DNA of 64,000 nucleotides, taken from the NCBI RefSeq assembly GCF_029867415.1, contig NC_081186.1:107993381-108057380 (forward strand). Reading direction: 5' to 3'. The DNA comes from Vicia villosa (Eukaryota; Streptophyta; Magnoliopsida; Fabales; Fabaceae). Below the pieces are notes generated by a model. It did no database searches, had not been told where the DNA came from, and worked only from the letters and a program-made list of their open reading frames with translations. Made by a program: the position numbers and the translations under genes. This document shows positions 21,377 to 31,820 of this stretch, piece by piece (within the stretch, counting starts at the first letter, position 1; every line of letters begins with the position of its first letter).

Positions 21377-23560
21377 CTTTTTTTTTAAGAGAGAGGGGGT
21401 CGAAGCCCAAAGGAAAATAATTACAAAGGAACAAAATTATAGTCTAGAAAATCAATGAGACCGGAGTTTGAGCTATTTTGAATGAAAATCGGCATGTCAT
21501 GAAAAACTTCTAATCCATGATGCATATTCCTACCCTTTGACGCAAGCGCATTAGCACACTCGTTGGATTCCCTATAAGTAAAAGAGAGCTCACCATTGAG
21601 AATTTTCTCCATGAGACAGATAATTTGATTCTCCAAAGATGAAAATCTATAATTATTCCTCTTAGTTTTAGCGAAAACTTCAATAACCGCTTTAGCATCA
21701 ATGTTTATTTCAACCTTATCAAACTTAAAATCAACAATTTGAGGCCTTCAAAAACACCCCACAGCTCCGCTTTAAGCACACTACAGTTTCCGATAAACTT
21801 GGCGAAGACTTTAATCCATTTACCGTTCGAGCCGCAAATCAGCCCACCACACCCAGCTGTACCATCAGAAACTCTAGAGGCATCCACATTAAGTTTGACA
21901 CACGACATCCTAGGAGGGATCCAATGAATGCTTCTCTCCGAATTCACTAAATCAACAATCCGCTATTGGTTCTCCATGGCCATAGCATAGTCCTGCACCC
22001 TTTTCTCTATACCCATGCACGAATCATGAGGTCTAGAATAGTTCATAGTGTGCATCTCTGTATTTCTCCAAGACCAGATAGCATGACAACCAACGGCCCT
22101 GAAATTCCTCCAATCAACATCTTCATGGGGCCGAGAAAGAACAGTCAATCTGATTCACTCATGCCAATTCATCTTAAAGAAATCATCTGCAATGCTAGAT
22201 GGAACACGATTAATGCATATCATACGAATCTTCAAGCAATCACGCATGACATGTTTAGAGGATTCACACGAGTTCCCACACAGAATGCAAACAGCTCCTT
22301 CAATACCAATAACATTTTCCTATAATTCGTCATCAGCCTATCATGATTCATCAGCCAAATAAAGTGCTTACCTCTTTCAGGAACCTTTAAATTCCAAATA
22401 CTCTTCCAGAAGTTATTGATGGGTCTTGTATCACTTCTCATTTGATTATGATATAGAGCACTAACTGTGCACGTACCATTCGCTTCACTAGCAACTCTGA
22501 ATTGATCATCCGTAGCATCCAAACACGGCGGCATAATAGCAACAATTTTCTTCTTTAGACCATCCGACAACCAGTCCTCCATCATACTTAAGTTTCAACC
22601 CCCGCGCCAATCAGATCCTTAACCATAATGTTATGTAAATGCAAAGGAATATTAACACTATAATCGGAGATGATCTTCCCAGCTTCAACCTAACACTCAT
22701 GCCAAGCCCTAACATCAGAACTGTTACCAACTAGACATTGGCCATGATCTAGCAATTGTGGCATAGTCTTTGCAATAGACTTCCACGTACTTGAATTGAA
22801 ATTTTTAGCCTCTGTTATCATGTGCATATTATCAAGATTATATTTAACTTTTAACACTCTCCACCAAAGCTCCTGCTCATTATTTATCAACTTGCCACTA
22901 AGCTTCATAATACACGCCTGATTCATGACTCTAAGATCTCGAAGCCCTAAGCCACCCTTGTCCTTATCTAAAGTAATGATCTCCCAACTCACATCATGGT
23001 ACTTTTTACTATCCTCGGTATCACCCCATATAAAGTTCCGTTGGAGCTTCTGAATATCTTTGATACACGCCTTCGATAAAAGATTTGTCATCATCGGATA
23101 AATAAGAATTCCTTCCATGACACTCTTCGCTAAAGTAACTCTACCCGCAAACAAGAGCTGCCGCGCATTCTAGCCAGATAACTTCTTAGAAATTTGGTCT
23201 AGAACGTAGTTGAAATTAGCTTTCTTTAGAGTCTTACCCTTCAAAGGAATCCCCAAGCATTTGCCAAAACAGTTCACTTCGCGAAATTGTGCAATATGCA
23301 CTAGTTTGGATCTCAAACTTCTAGTAACATTATGAGAAAATAAGATGCTTGACTTTTCCTTACCAATCTCCTGGCCAAACATAAGGCAAAAAACGTGAAA
23401 AATCTTCTTAACAGACACCATTTAGTTCTCGGACGCCTCTCCAAACAACAGCAGGTCATCGACGAACATCTAATACGAGATGTTGATACCATGAGTACCA
23501 AGGCGCGTAGGTCTCCAGTTCTTCTTGTTTACCGCATGCTCAATCTATTTTAATATACAC
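21377..23560 (-). pseudogene. 5'-truncated L1-like LINE (RT, zf-RVT, RNase H)
   Basis: On the minus strand the pieces run as follows. An RT active-site region reads FVDDLLLFGEAS near 23470-23430. The RT C-terminus reads MVSVKKIFHVFCLMFGQEIG and KCLGIPLKGKTLKKANF (23421-23170), then FAGRVTLAKSVMEGILIYPM (23154 on), with FIWGDTEDSKKYHDVSWE and GGLGLRDLRVMNQACIMKL. A zf-RVT-like piece (FWKSIWNLKVPERGKHFIWL, 22585-22232) follows. Last comes a plant-type RNase H domain (KLNVDASRVSDGTAGCGGLI, 21947-21705) ending near 21421. A T-run at 21378-21386 is the poly(A) tail in minus orientation, marking the 3' end. Stops and frame changes are frequent. The normal FADD motif is FVDD here. ORF1 and the endonuclease domain are missing. 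Confidence 0.85.
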
Positions 23561-24353
23561 AGTTAAAAATACAATTAAGAATTATAACTGATATTGCAAT
23601 TATTAATGTTGATTGGATATATATATATATACTAGTAAGAAACCCGTGCTATCGCACGGGTCTCGTCTGGATTCACATTCACATGTCTATCATCGGTAAA
23701 GTTTGAATTCATTTTTCAATTGGTTAACATTGACATAGTGACAAATATATGTTAATAATATGCATCAACTTTTACGCATTGACTCGAACTTACAATAAAT
23801 CGTACAACTGATTTTGTAACTTCAATTCTATAAAACAACCGCAAGAGAAATATTTAAAAAGACATTAAATTGAACAGTCCACAGCTGATATCTCATAGAT
23901 ATGTTTACATCTACCCGTGAATCCGTATGAATCCAGATGAGTTAACAAAATTCAATTGAATCCAAATGAGTTAATTTTAAAACTACATATTTGAATAAAA
24001 TCTTTTTTCCAATTCAAATAACTAATTTTAAAATCAATTCCCCTTTAAATATCAGTTTTAAATCCTTCTTATTATATCATATTTTCAATTTTTACAAACC
24101 TACAATATATGACAGCTCCCCGTCAAATTTCAGTTATAAATGAATATCTACGCTCCGTGGTAACTTAAAATTTTAGTTCTAAATGAATATTTTCTCTATC
24201 TTTTTTGTCTAGAAAAATTTCGTTTAACTCTATAAAATTTTAAATAATTTAATAATTCATTGGATAATTTTAAACAAAAATAAAATAAAATTTTAAAAAA
24301 GTGTAACTAATAATAATTTTAAATTTATATAAAATTTAATATGCTTGATAATA

Positions 24354-24390
<37 letters not shown>

Positions 24391-25214
24391 TGAGTTAATG
24401 TAAAAATTATTATAAAAACAAAACATTATGTTGTCTCAATTTTGATAACTAAGATAGATAATAGATGATAGCAGCTACCATATACTAATTAGACCTTGAA
24501 CAATTAACAATGATAAGATATTGTTCAATTCAATAAATGGAAGTGTTATTTTGATTATCAAATTAGATGTGGAATAATTTTTAAAAAAAACTTATTAGAT
24601 AAAAAATGATCATTAACAAATTAATTAATTAATTAAAAGAAAGAAGAATTAGTGCAGCAGATGAAAGAAAGAGATGCAGCAGATGAAGGTACAATTAGGC
24701 ATATTTATTTGCTCACTTGTAGTTGTACTTGAAGACAACTGTAATTAAAATACTTTTTTTGGTTGGTACGATAATACTTAGAGTGGGTATTTAAGTTGTA
24801 GTTGTACCATATTTGCTCACTTGAAGTTTTCAAGGCAAGAATACTTGAAGAAAAGAGAGGAAAAGAAATTAGAAAAACTAAGATATGATTCTAAGTTTTG
24901 TTTGATAAAGAAACTAAGTTTTGATTTTAGTTTATATGAGACTTGGTTAGCTAATATGTTGCAAACTTTCAGATACATTTAAATTGGATGAAATTAACCG
25001 TAGTAGGAATGATATATTAAAAGAAAGACATAAAGCTCGCACAATTATGCGAAAGCTTGTTTGCAAGAACATGTTTCTCTGGTATCTTAACAACGAAATT
25101 AACAGGAAACAATGCAATTATTTTACAGAAAATCAACTCAAACTTATCATAATAAAATAAAATGTTTCCATGATAAACTTTAGCTTAACTAAACAGCAGT
25201 AAGTTGTCCATCTT

Positions 25215-25925
25215 TATATCAAATTTTCCGATTTGATTGGTTTTGTCATCTTTGTTGGGGAAAGTTGAACACTCTCAACATCTTATACTATGTCGGTTAT
25301 TGTTCTCTTCGACGGTGTCAGCCCCAAATTTGCAACAGAAGGGTCATAATTTGCAGATGCAGACAATGGTTCCTGTAATATTTTAAGAAACATTGATTAA
25401 TGATTATATGCAGCAAGCAATGTTGTACTTAATGTAATCATAGATAAAGATATATACTTATAGAAAAACTCCTCAAATCCTCTTGCGAGCAAGGTTCCAA
25501 AACGCCAAGCTTCGATGCTACCTGCCAATACATAATTGAATCAAAAAAACTATTTATTATACCAAATTTGATTCATCCAAATGAAATATAAAATTAATCT
25601 ATGAACTTGATTAGTAGTTGACGGGAGATGAACAATACCTATATCAATTCAATCTTCAATTGCAAAGCAGACTATCCGGCTAACTTCACACAGTCGTTGT
25701 CCCAAAAGATGAATCGAGCCTTGAATTTCCCGTCAATTCCCAAAATCTCAAGCTTATATCTACAACAATTAAAGTAAGTTATAAGATTATTACATAGCTA
25801 ACAATAATGGAGTACACTATTCAAAAAGTTATAGAACACAATGTTTTAACTAATACCTCAGTATTGTTTCATTCATTATACTCTCAGGATCAAAACGTGG
25901 AATGAAGAATCAGGGAAGTTGGAGA
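25215..25925 (-). pseudogene. Helitron-borne RPA1-like (OB-fold) pseudogene
   Basis: Minus-strand fragments resemble the single-stranded DNA-binding replication protein A large-subunit copies that plant Helitrons carry. YKLEILGIDGKFKARFIFWD with NDCVKLAG (25760-25680) is an OB-fold piece. VASKLGVLEPCSQEDLRSF (about 25520-25465) and EPLSASANYDPSVANLGLTP (25374 on) form the tail, followed by 'SPTKMTKPIK'. Plausible splice sites separate the pieces (for example AATATTACAG|GAACC near 25375). A stop follows CVKLAG and another follows TITDIV, so it is broken. Confidence 0.6.
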
Positions 25926-26083
25926 CGTAACCTGTTGGAAAATGAAGATTGAGGGAGTGGAGAGTGAAGATTGAGGGAGTGGAAGAGAAAGAGAATCCTA
26001 TTTTCTATTTAAATAAATAATATGATAGAGAAATATATATTCTATTCCAATTCCTATGAGATGCATGAATCGTGTAGTGTAGG

Positions 26084-26190
26084 GGAGCAATAAGTGTTGG
26101 GTTTTTCAAATTCTGCATCTATTTTCAATAAGTGGAGCAATAAGTGTTGATTTTCAAATTCTGCATCTATTTTCAATAAGTGGAGCAATA
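26084..26190 (+). repeat. Tandem duplication of about 50 bp inside the Helitron
   Basis: Two adjacent copies share GAGCAATAAGTGTTG and CAAATTCTGCATCTATTTTC. A decayed third copy follows near 26240-26280. Confidence 0.7.
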
Positions 26191-26511
26191 AATTAATTTG
26201 TTTTACTATTCCAATTCCTAAGAAAAGTCATGAATCGTGTATATAGTGGAGTAATAAGTGAATTTTCCCAAATTCTGCATTAAATAATAAAACAAATCCA
26301 TTTGACCTTTAATTTTTTTCAGAATTAAATAAAATAAAAAAATATTGTTTCAAAATGTAATGGGATGACACATCAGAAAATTAATTGTCAAATGATTGTG
26401 GTAACAACATAGCATTGATTAGTCATTTTTATCCTTAGAATAAGAAAAGTTATAACAATTTATCAAAAGGTTAGATTTGGAATTTCCAGATACTTTATTT
26501 TTAATAGATTG

Positions 26512-26514
<3 letters not shown>

Positions 26515-26581
<67 letters not shown>
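26515..26581. repeat. (TA)n microsatellite
   Basis: An uninterrupted TA run of about 67 bp lies immediately outside the proposed Helitron 5' end. Confidence 0.95.
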
Positions 26582-26584
<3 letters not shown>

Positions 26585-27045
26585 CAATTGTCATATGCAT
26601 TAATGGACACTTCAAGAAGATATATTTCCATTATCATCCCTTTATTATTTACCTATCTTAAAAAAAATCCCTTCAATTCATTCGTTTCGGATCTACTACA
26701 AAATCAGAGCAAGGAAATTTCGTATGGGAATTTTTTTACTGAAAAAGACAAAAGAACATTCGTGGAATTCTGTGTGCATGTGACCATAGTATTTTGCTTT
26801 CACATTCTTAACCGTTTTGTTGTAAACTCTGACAAGTCTAACGGCCACATGTAACTTCTTTGACTTTATTAAATAACACTTACACAAACATAAAATATAT
26901 TTAAAAATTACATAAAATATAGAAAATATATTTCCCTAATTTATCGTATTATATAAAAAAAAATGAGTTTAAAGGTAGTGCACTGACAGTGTAAACAAAC
27001 TTTACACATACATTCAATCAAAATCCTTACACTTGCCATGTCATA
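26582..27045. other. AT-rich intergenic stretch
   Basis: Overlapping open frames of 60-88 codons on both strands have no recognisable domain. I see no gene. Confidence 0.4.
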
Positions 27046-27055
27046 TTAATTTTTT

Positions 27056-27135
27056 TATTTTTTTTTAATAAGCAATTGATTGAAAAGCACGCACTAGAGG
27101 TGCAACCCTTACAAAAAGGGAAACAAAACTAAAGG
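27056..27135 (-). mobile_element. Short 5'-truncated LINE 3' end
   Basis: On the minus strand it reads CCTTTTTGTAAGGGTTGCAC, then TTTTCAATCAATTGCTTATT and an A-run, the form of plant L1 3' ends. TTAATTTTTT occurs on both sides (27046-27055 and 27136-27145) as a likely target duplication. Confidence 0.6.
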
Positions 27136-27719
27136 TTAATTTTTTAAAATTAAAATTGTGTTTTAATTAAATGCATGGTTGTAATTGATTGATAGTGTAA
27201 AAATATTTTTCACTGTCAATACATATCCATTTTTCTAAAAAAAATACTATTCATCCGTTTTGAAAAAGAAATCAATTTATATTCGAGTCAATTACCAATT
27301 GTTTTAAAAATCTTTTTTTAATAAGAATATAAAATCAACACTATTTTTCATGTAAATTATCTCTTTTGATTTCTTAAACAATATTCTAAAATATTTTTTG
27401 GTTTTTTTTTACGTATATAGTCAATTAATATTTTTACTTTTCATGTTATTTTCAATTAGCTATAATATTTATGATATGGTTTAATATTTAACTTTTTTAA
27501 ATTTTAAAATTTAATAGTTGATAAATAAATTTTGTAAAAACTTACTGTAATTATTTTTTAATTAATTTAATTTATATAAATCATCACTGTAAATATTGTC
27601 AATATCTATCAATTAACTCCTCGGTTATCACATAAAATCGAGGTAAACGAATAACTTATTATCTCAGATTTTGAATCAAAATGAAAGGTATATGACGAGC
27701 GTAACGAAATTTAGAAAAT

Positions 27720-27893
27720 ATAAATATGAAGTTTTTTGAGATCGAATCCATGACCTTTTAACACTACCCAAACTCGCACTCGAAATCGGCACCCGAACCC
27801 GAACCCAAAGGGTTTCGCACTGGATTCGAGTTTTTTCACCCGAATCCGAACCCGCAACAAAATACATAAAATACATTTTTCCTACAACTTTTT

Positions 27894-27960
<67 letters not shown>

Positions 27961-28118
27961 ATATAATATAATATATAATTTATAAGCGGGTGTGATTTTG
28001 GGTTTCGTGTGCAGGTTTCACACTATCCGAACCCAAACCTAGTCAACTCGGGTTTTCACCCGTTGACTCGGGTACGGGTGGGTCCCGCGAGTTTGGGTCT
28101 GCTAGCAATCCTTACTTA
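27720..28118. repeat. Inverted CCCGAACC-rich repeat around a TA microsatellite
   Basis: Both ends are rich in CCCGAACCC / GGGTTCGGG words, and ACCCAAACTCGC on the left (27766-27777) recurs inverted on the right (28085-28102). A (TA)n tract (about 27896-27960) sits between. This looks like a MITE or hAT-derived repeat; no coding region is present. Confidence 0.45.
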
Positions 28119-28144
28119 AAATCGGTGTTAACACACTCTCGCCA

Positions 28145-29190
28145 TTAGGGGTGTAATCGGATCGGTTTGGACCGGTTTTTGGTTGAAAAAAGGTCTGAAC
28201 CAATGATATTTGTATTGGTTTGGTTTGGTTTTCAACATTTTTAAAAAATGGAACCGAACCAAACTAACCGATTTGGTTCAGTTTGGTTTGGTTTGGTTGA
28301 TCGGTTTACAATGTTTATTTTTTAAAATATTATATTCATCCGTATATTCTCCATTATCGTGTTTTTTGGTGTATTTTATACTATTATTTTTTTAAACATT
28401 ATATTCATCTGTATATTCTCCATTATCGTATTTTTTGGTGTATTTTATACTATTATTTTTTAAAATAATATGTTTCATGCTATATTTGTTCAAACAAATT
28501 ACAAGTTGCTCTTATTCCATACGAAATAGTGACAGGATTTCCTTTGCATCATGAAATAAGTTTCCTATCAAATATAAAAGTTAACACTTAGTATCAGAAA
28601 GTTGGAAAGGGATTTCAAAGCTTAACATATAGAATATAACAAAACACACATTCATTAACATGTTTCACACCTCAAACACACATCAAAACTATTTTTTAAC
28701 AAGATCTAAATGAGTTTTGATGAAGAAAAAGAATAAAAAAAGGTACAAAAATATATGAAAATTAACAAAGAGAACTTGAATACGAAGAAGACGACCATAA
28801 CATATCATAATGACGGTAGTGAAAGGAACAATAGTTGTGGGCATCAAGAGCAGCAGTTCTGTGAAAGCATAACTTTTGTGACTTATGGTTTCTATTGTCT
28901 ATGCTTTAGAGTTTGATTCTAGATGCGAGTTTTGCTTAAGGAAGGAAGTGTAAACAAAGATGGATAATGGTTGGACCAATAAAAAATTTGAATTTAATGA
29001 TGGGTAGAATAAAATATTTAGAGAGTCATTATTTCCATTGGTTCGGTTCATCGGATTGGCGGTTCCTAAAAACTAAATCCGAGAACCAAACCAAACCACA
29101 TCGGTTTTTATTGGTTTGGTTTGGTTTTTGAACCAAACCAATAATAATCGATTTAATTTCGGTTTGGTTTGGTTTGGATTGTCGCCATAT
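28145..29190. repeat. GGTTTGG-rich inverted repeat, probably a non-autonomous DNA element
   Basis: The outer 150-200 bp at each end are dense in GGTTTGG / CCAAACC words (for example 28209-28305 and 29080-29185), and about 700 bp between them is ordinary AT-rich DNA. AGGGGTGTAATCGGATCGG at 28147 resembles starts of plant hAT-type repeats of this kind. A tandem pair, TTATATTCATC(C/T)GTATATTC, lies at about 28330-28460. No transposase is present and the edges are approximate. Confidence 0.45.
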
Positions 29191-29404
29191 TTCCCCCCTC
29201 AAAGTGTTCAAAGAAGTGTAGGCGGGGAATCTGGATTAGGATCTACGGTCCCTGTCTTTTTTGAGGCAATTGCTCTCTTTTTATGGCGCCCAACCGTATT
29301 TGGAGTTTCGTGCTCCCTGGACCATCTCTCCTTCTTCATTTAGGATTTTTCATTGTAATTGATATAAGGTTATGAATTATTTAGCATATCACTCAAATTA
29401 TAGG

Positions 29405-30520
29405 CTACTGAGCGCCAAAATTTCGCAGAACATGTAATTCTACCTCAATCCCTCCCTTCTTGAACATCCAACATTTTAATCCTCCATTCGTGACTCGTAC
29501 AACCATTGTCACTTTTGTGAATTGATCAATGTACTCACTCAAGGTTTCCTTCATTCTTTTGTATGACCCTGCTGAGTACCACCATGGTTGTGGGTTGCTG
29601 GTTTCGGGAGGTAAATTGGACAATGAAGGAGTCATACAGATCCTTCAATAAATCTATACTTTTGTCTCGAAGGGCTTTGAACCACGTCATCGTGACTCCC
29701 GTAAGGGTCAACATGTTTGTCTGGTAGTAATCTAGTATGTTATCTACATGTTCAAAATGTTCGTCTGGATCTCTAGTTCCGTCGTAAATTTACAACTTTG
29801 GAGGTTTCTTTAGAGACCTCGGGATTTTGTTAGTGAGGATACAACATGTTCTTCTTTTGCTGTAGAGCTGAAGTGTTTGTGTCATTTATTTTCCTTCTCT
29901 AAGAATGGTGTATCGGTGAACGATGAGGATGACAAACTTCGGAAGGAGTATGACTATCACTCATTCTCAAAATTGGGCAGAAGAGTCCTATGTCATCGAT
30001 GTTGGTTACGAGTAAGTGATTTCGTGGCCTCTCCCTGTGGCGTAGTTGTGCCAACAGGAACCGACTCTGGTATGCCTGCTTGGTTTCCCTGAGAAGTTGT
30101 CTCTCGTATAGTGATGTCCTTTCATGGAACGTATTGCATGTTTAATTCATTTTTGAGTATCTTATCAGTTAAGAATTGTGAGTTGTGTAGGTGTACTAGG
30201 TTGTAAATGTTGTTCAACAAGTTTGTGGCTCCTTGCACTCCAATATTTGCCTGCAGCAACTAAAGGCTTAAGATTATTTCTTTTTAAAATACAACATGTT
30301 GTAAAGGAGGTAGATGTGATGGTTCTCCCTATCAAAGTTGTTGTATATGCTTGGAGAGCACGAGAGCTTGGGACACTCTTTGACAAACTCTTAAAGGAAC
30401 ATAATCTTGTTGCGTAGGGTTAGATGAAGATGCCACTAATGGATCTTCTTCCACCAGAGAAGGGGGGAGGAAGAGGTGGAGTTCTAGTATATTCAATGAC
30501 TGCAATAACAACTTGTCATT
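29405..30520 (-). pseudogene. Ty3/gypsy gag remnant
   Basis: The minus strand gives IYDGTRDPDEHFEHVDNILD, then TMTWFKALRDKSIDLLKDLY (about 29800-29650), then MKETLSEYIDQFTKVTMVV and GLKCWMFKKGGIEVELH (29570-29410). That is the Retrotrans_gag order of plant Ty3/gypsy elements. Upstream, an 'ETKQAYQSRFLL' piece near 30080 and a Pro-rich piece near 30460 look like the gag N-terminus. Stops and frame changes break it. No LTRs or pol were found beside it. Confidence 0.7.
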
Positions 30521-31150
30521 GAGCGATAGATTGAGTGACTTTGGATGTCACCATGCTCGATGAATTTTATAATAGATCTGTTTGAGAAGGAGATTGAAAC
30601 TTCAATAAAGGAGATCAATGACCTAGATATTTGGTGGAGAAACAATTATTTTTTATGAAAGTCTGCGAAAATCAAAAGTCAATTCCTATACAGTGTGCCA
30701 CTGTTCGGTTGGGAACTAAAAATAGAAGACGAGACGATGCAGTTACATCTCATTGCAGTGGAGCAATACCTCATATACGATAGAGTGAGACTAACCTCTA
30801 AAATTAATACTCCAAAATTCAAATCAATTAGGAGAATAACAAGTAATATAAAAGTAAAAATAAATTCATTTAAAATGACACGCCATCTCCTTACATGTCA
30901 AGATACCAATTAAAATGACACGTCTTCTCTTACATGTCAAGATATGTGCACCCATAGCAACATTAAGTATTTTAAAAAAATATATATTGAAAAATTAATT
31001 TAAACTTTCAAAAAAGTCAGGCACAATTTTCAAAACTATAAACTCACATTTAATCTCTCAACCCACATCAACATTTTCTTCATTTTTTTATGGTTATAAT
31101 TCCTTTACATTTTTCATCTTTGACTTTCTACAACATTAGTTCATATAATA
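30521..31150. other. Intergenic stretch upstream of FAB1
   Basis: I see no gene. A short direct repeat, AAAATGACACG(C/T)C(A/T)TCTC plus TTACATGTCAAGATA, occurs at 30873 and 30913. The promoter of the downstream kinase gene is expected at the right end. Confidence 0.4.
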
Positions 31151-31224
31151 AAATTGAACACCTTTTCATTTGATAAAAAAATAAAAATAAACACCAACTT
31201 TATAATACCCCGCAATTATAATGT

Positions 31225-31235
31225 TTTATATAAAC
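31225..31235 (+). promoter_or_regulatory. Putative FAB1 TATA box
   Basis: TTTATATAAAC lies about 590 bp before the FAB1 start codon. It would give a transcript start near 31260 and a long leader with several upstream ATGs. An intron in the leader is possible and would change which ATGs are present in the mRNA. Confidence 0.4.
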
Positions 31236-31291
31236 AAGTCTCTGTCAGGAATCACAGAGAAAAAAGGGTTACTAGTATATCAAATGAGAGA

Positions 31292-31396
31292 ATGATAGAA
31301 CAAAATGGAAAACTCGTTACTCAAATTCCATTTCACAACAGAATTTTCATTCTTCCATTGATCTCTGTTTTTCCAAATTCGTGTACAGAATCGTAG
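31292..31396 (+). other. Upstream ORF in the FAB1 leader
   Basis: This ATG opens 34 codons (MIEQNGKLVTQIPFHNRIFI...) and stops before the main start. A second upstream frame begins at 31460 (28 codons), and out-of-frame ATGs at 31787 and 31790 lie just ahead of the main frame. Whether they are in the mature mRNA is not known. Confidence 0.35.
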
Positions 31397-31820
31397 CGAC
31401 TTGTTTGTTTCGATTAATTTATTTTTTAATCGATTATTGAGATTATTCTGTGGTTGACGATGATGATTATCAAAGATCCAAATTCGAACTCGTTGTTGAT
31501 TGATTCAGGGTTTGTTTCCGTTCTTCGTATATGCTTAATTTTCTGATCGTGTTTTTGATTTTTTTTTATAGTGTGCGCATTCAATTCAATTGAAACGAGT
31601 GTTTGAATTAGTCAAATATTGAATTGAGAGCTTCTGAGGTTAAGTGATTGGTGAATTAGGGTTCCTTTCGTTGATATTTCGAAAGCAATTGATCTTTATT
31701 ACCTCGATGTATTGAGAATTTGAGTGTATGAGTTTTGAATTCTGAATTGTGAATATGGTTGGTTATTAGTGGCAAATGGGAGAATCATGATGAATGCGGA
31801 AGCTAGATTTTTGTTTGTCA

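Larger units (their letters stand above)
23632..26508 (-). mobile_element. Non-autonomous Helitron
   Basis: On the minus strand the 3' end shows the Helitron signature. A hairpin with stem ACCCGTGC / GCACGGGT and loop GATA is followed by TTTCTTA and the terminal CTAG, then host T. The proposed 5' end is A|TCTATTAAAAATAAAGTATC at 26508, giving 2877 bp inserted between A and T. The start style and the internal RPA-like pseudogene fit plant Helitrons. No Rep/helicase is present, so it is non-autonomous. The 3' end is well supported; the 5' end was chosen by motif and could be off. A (TA)n tract lies just outside the 5' end. Confidence 0.7.
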
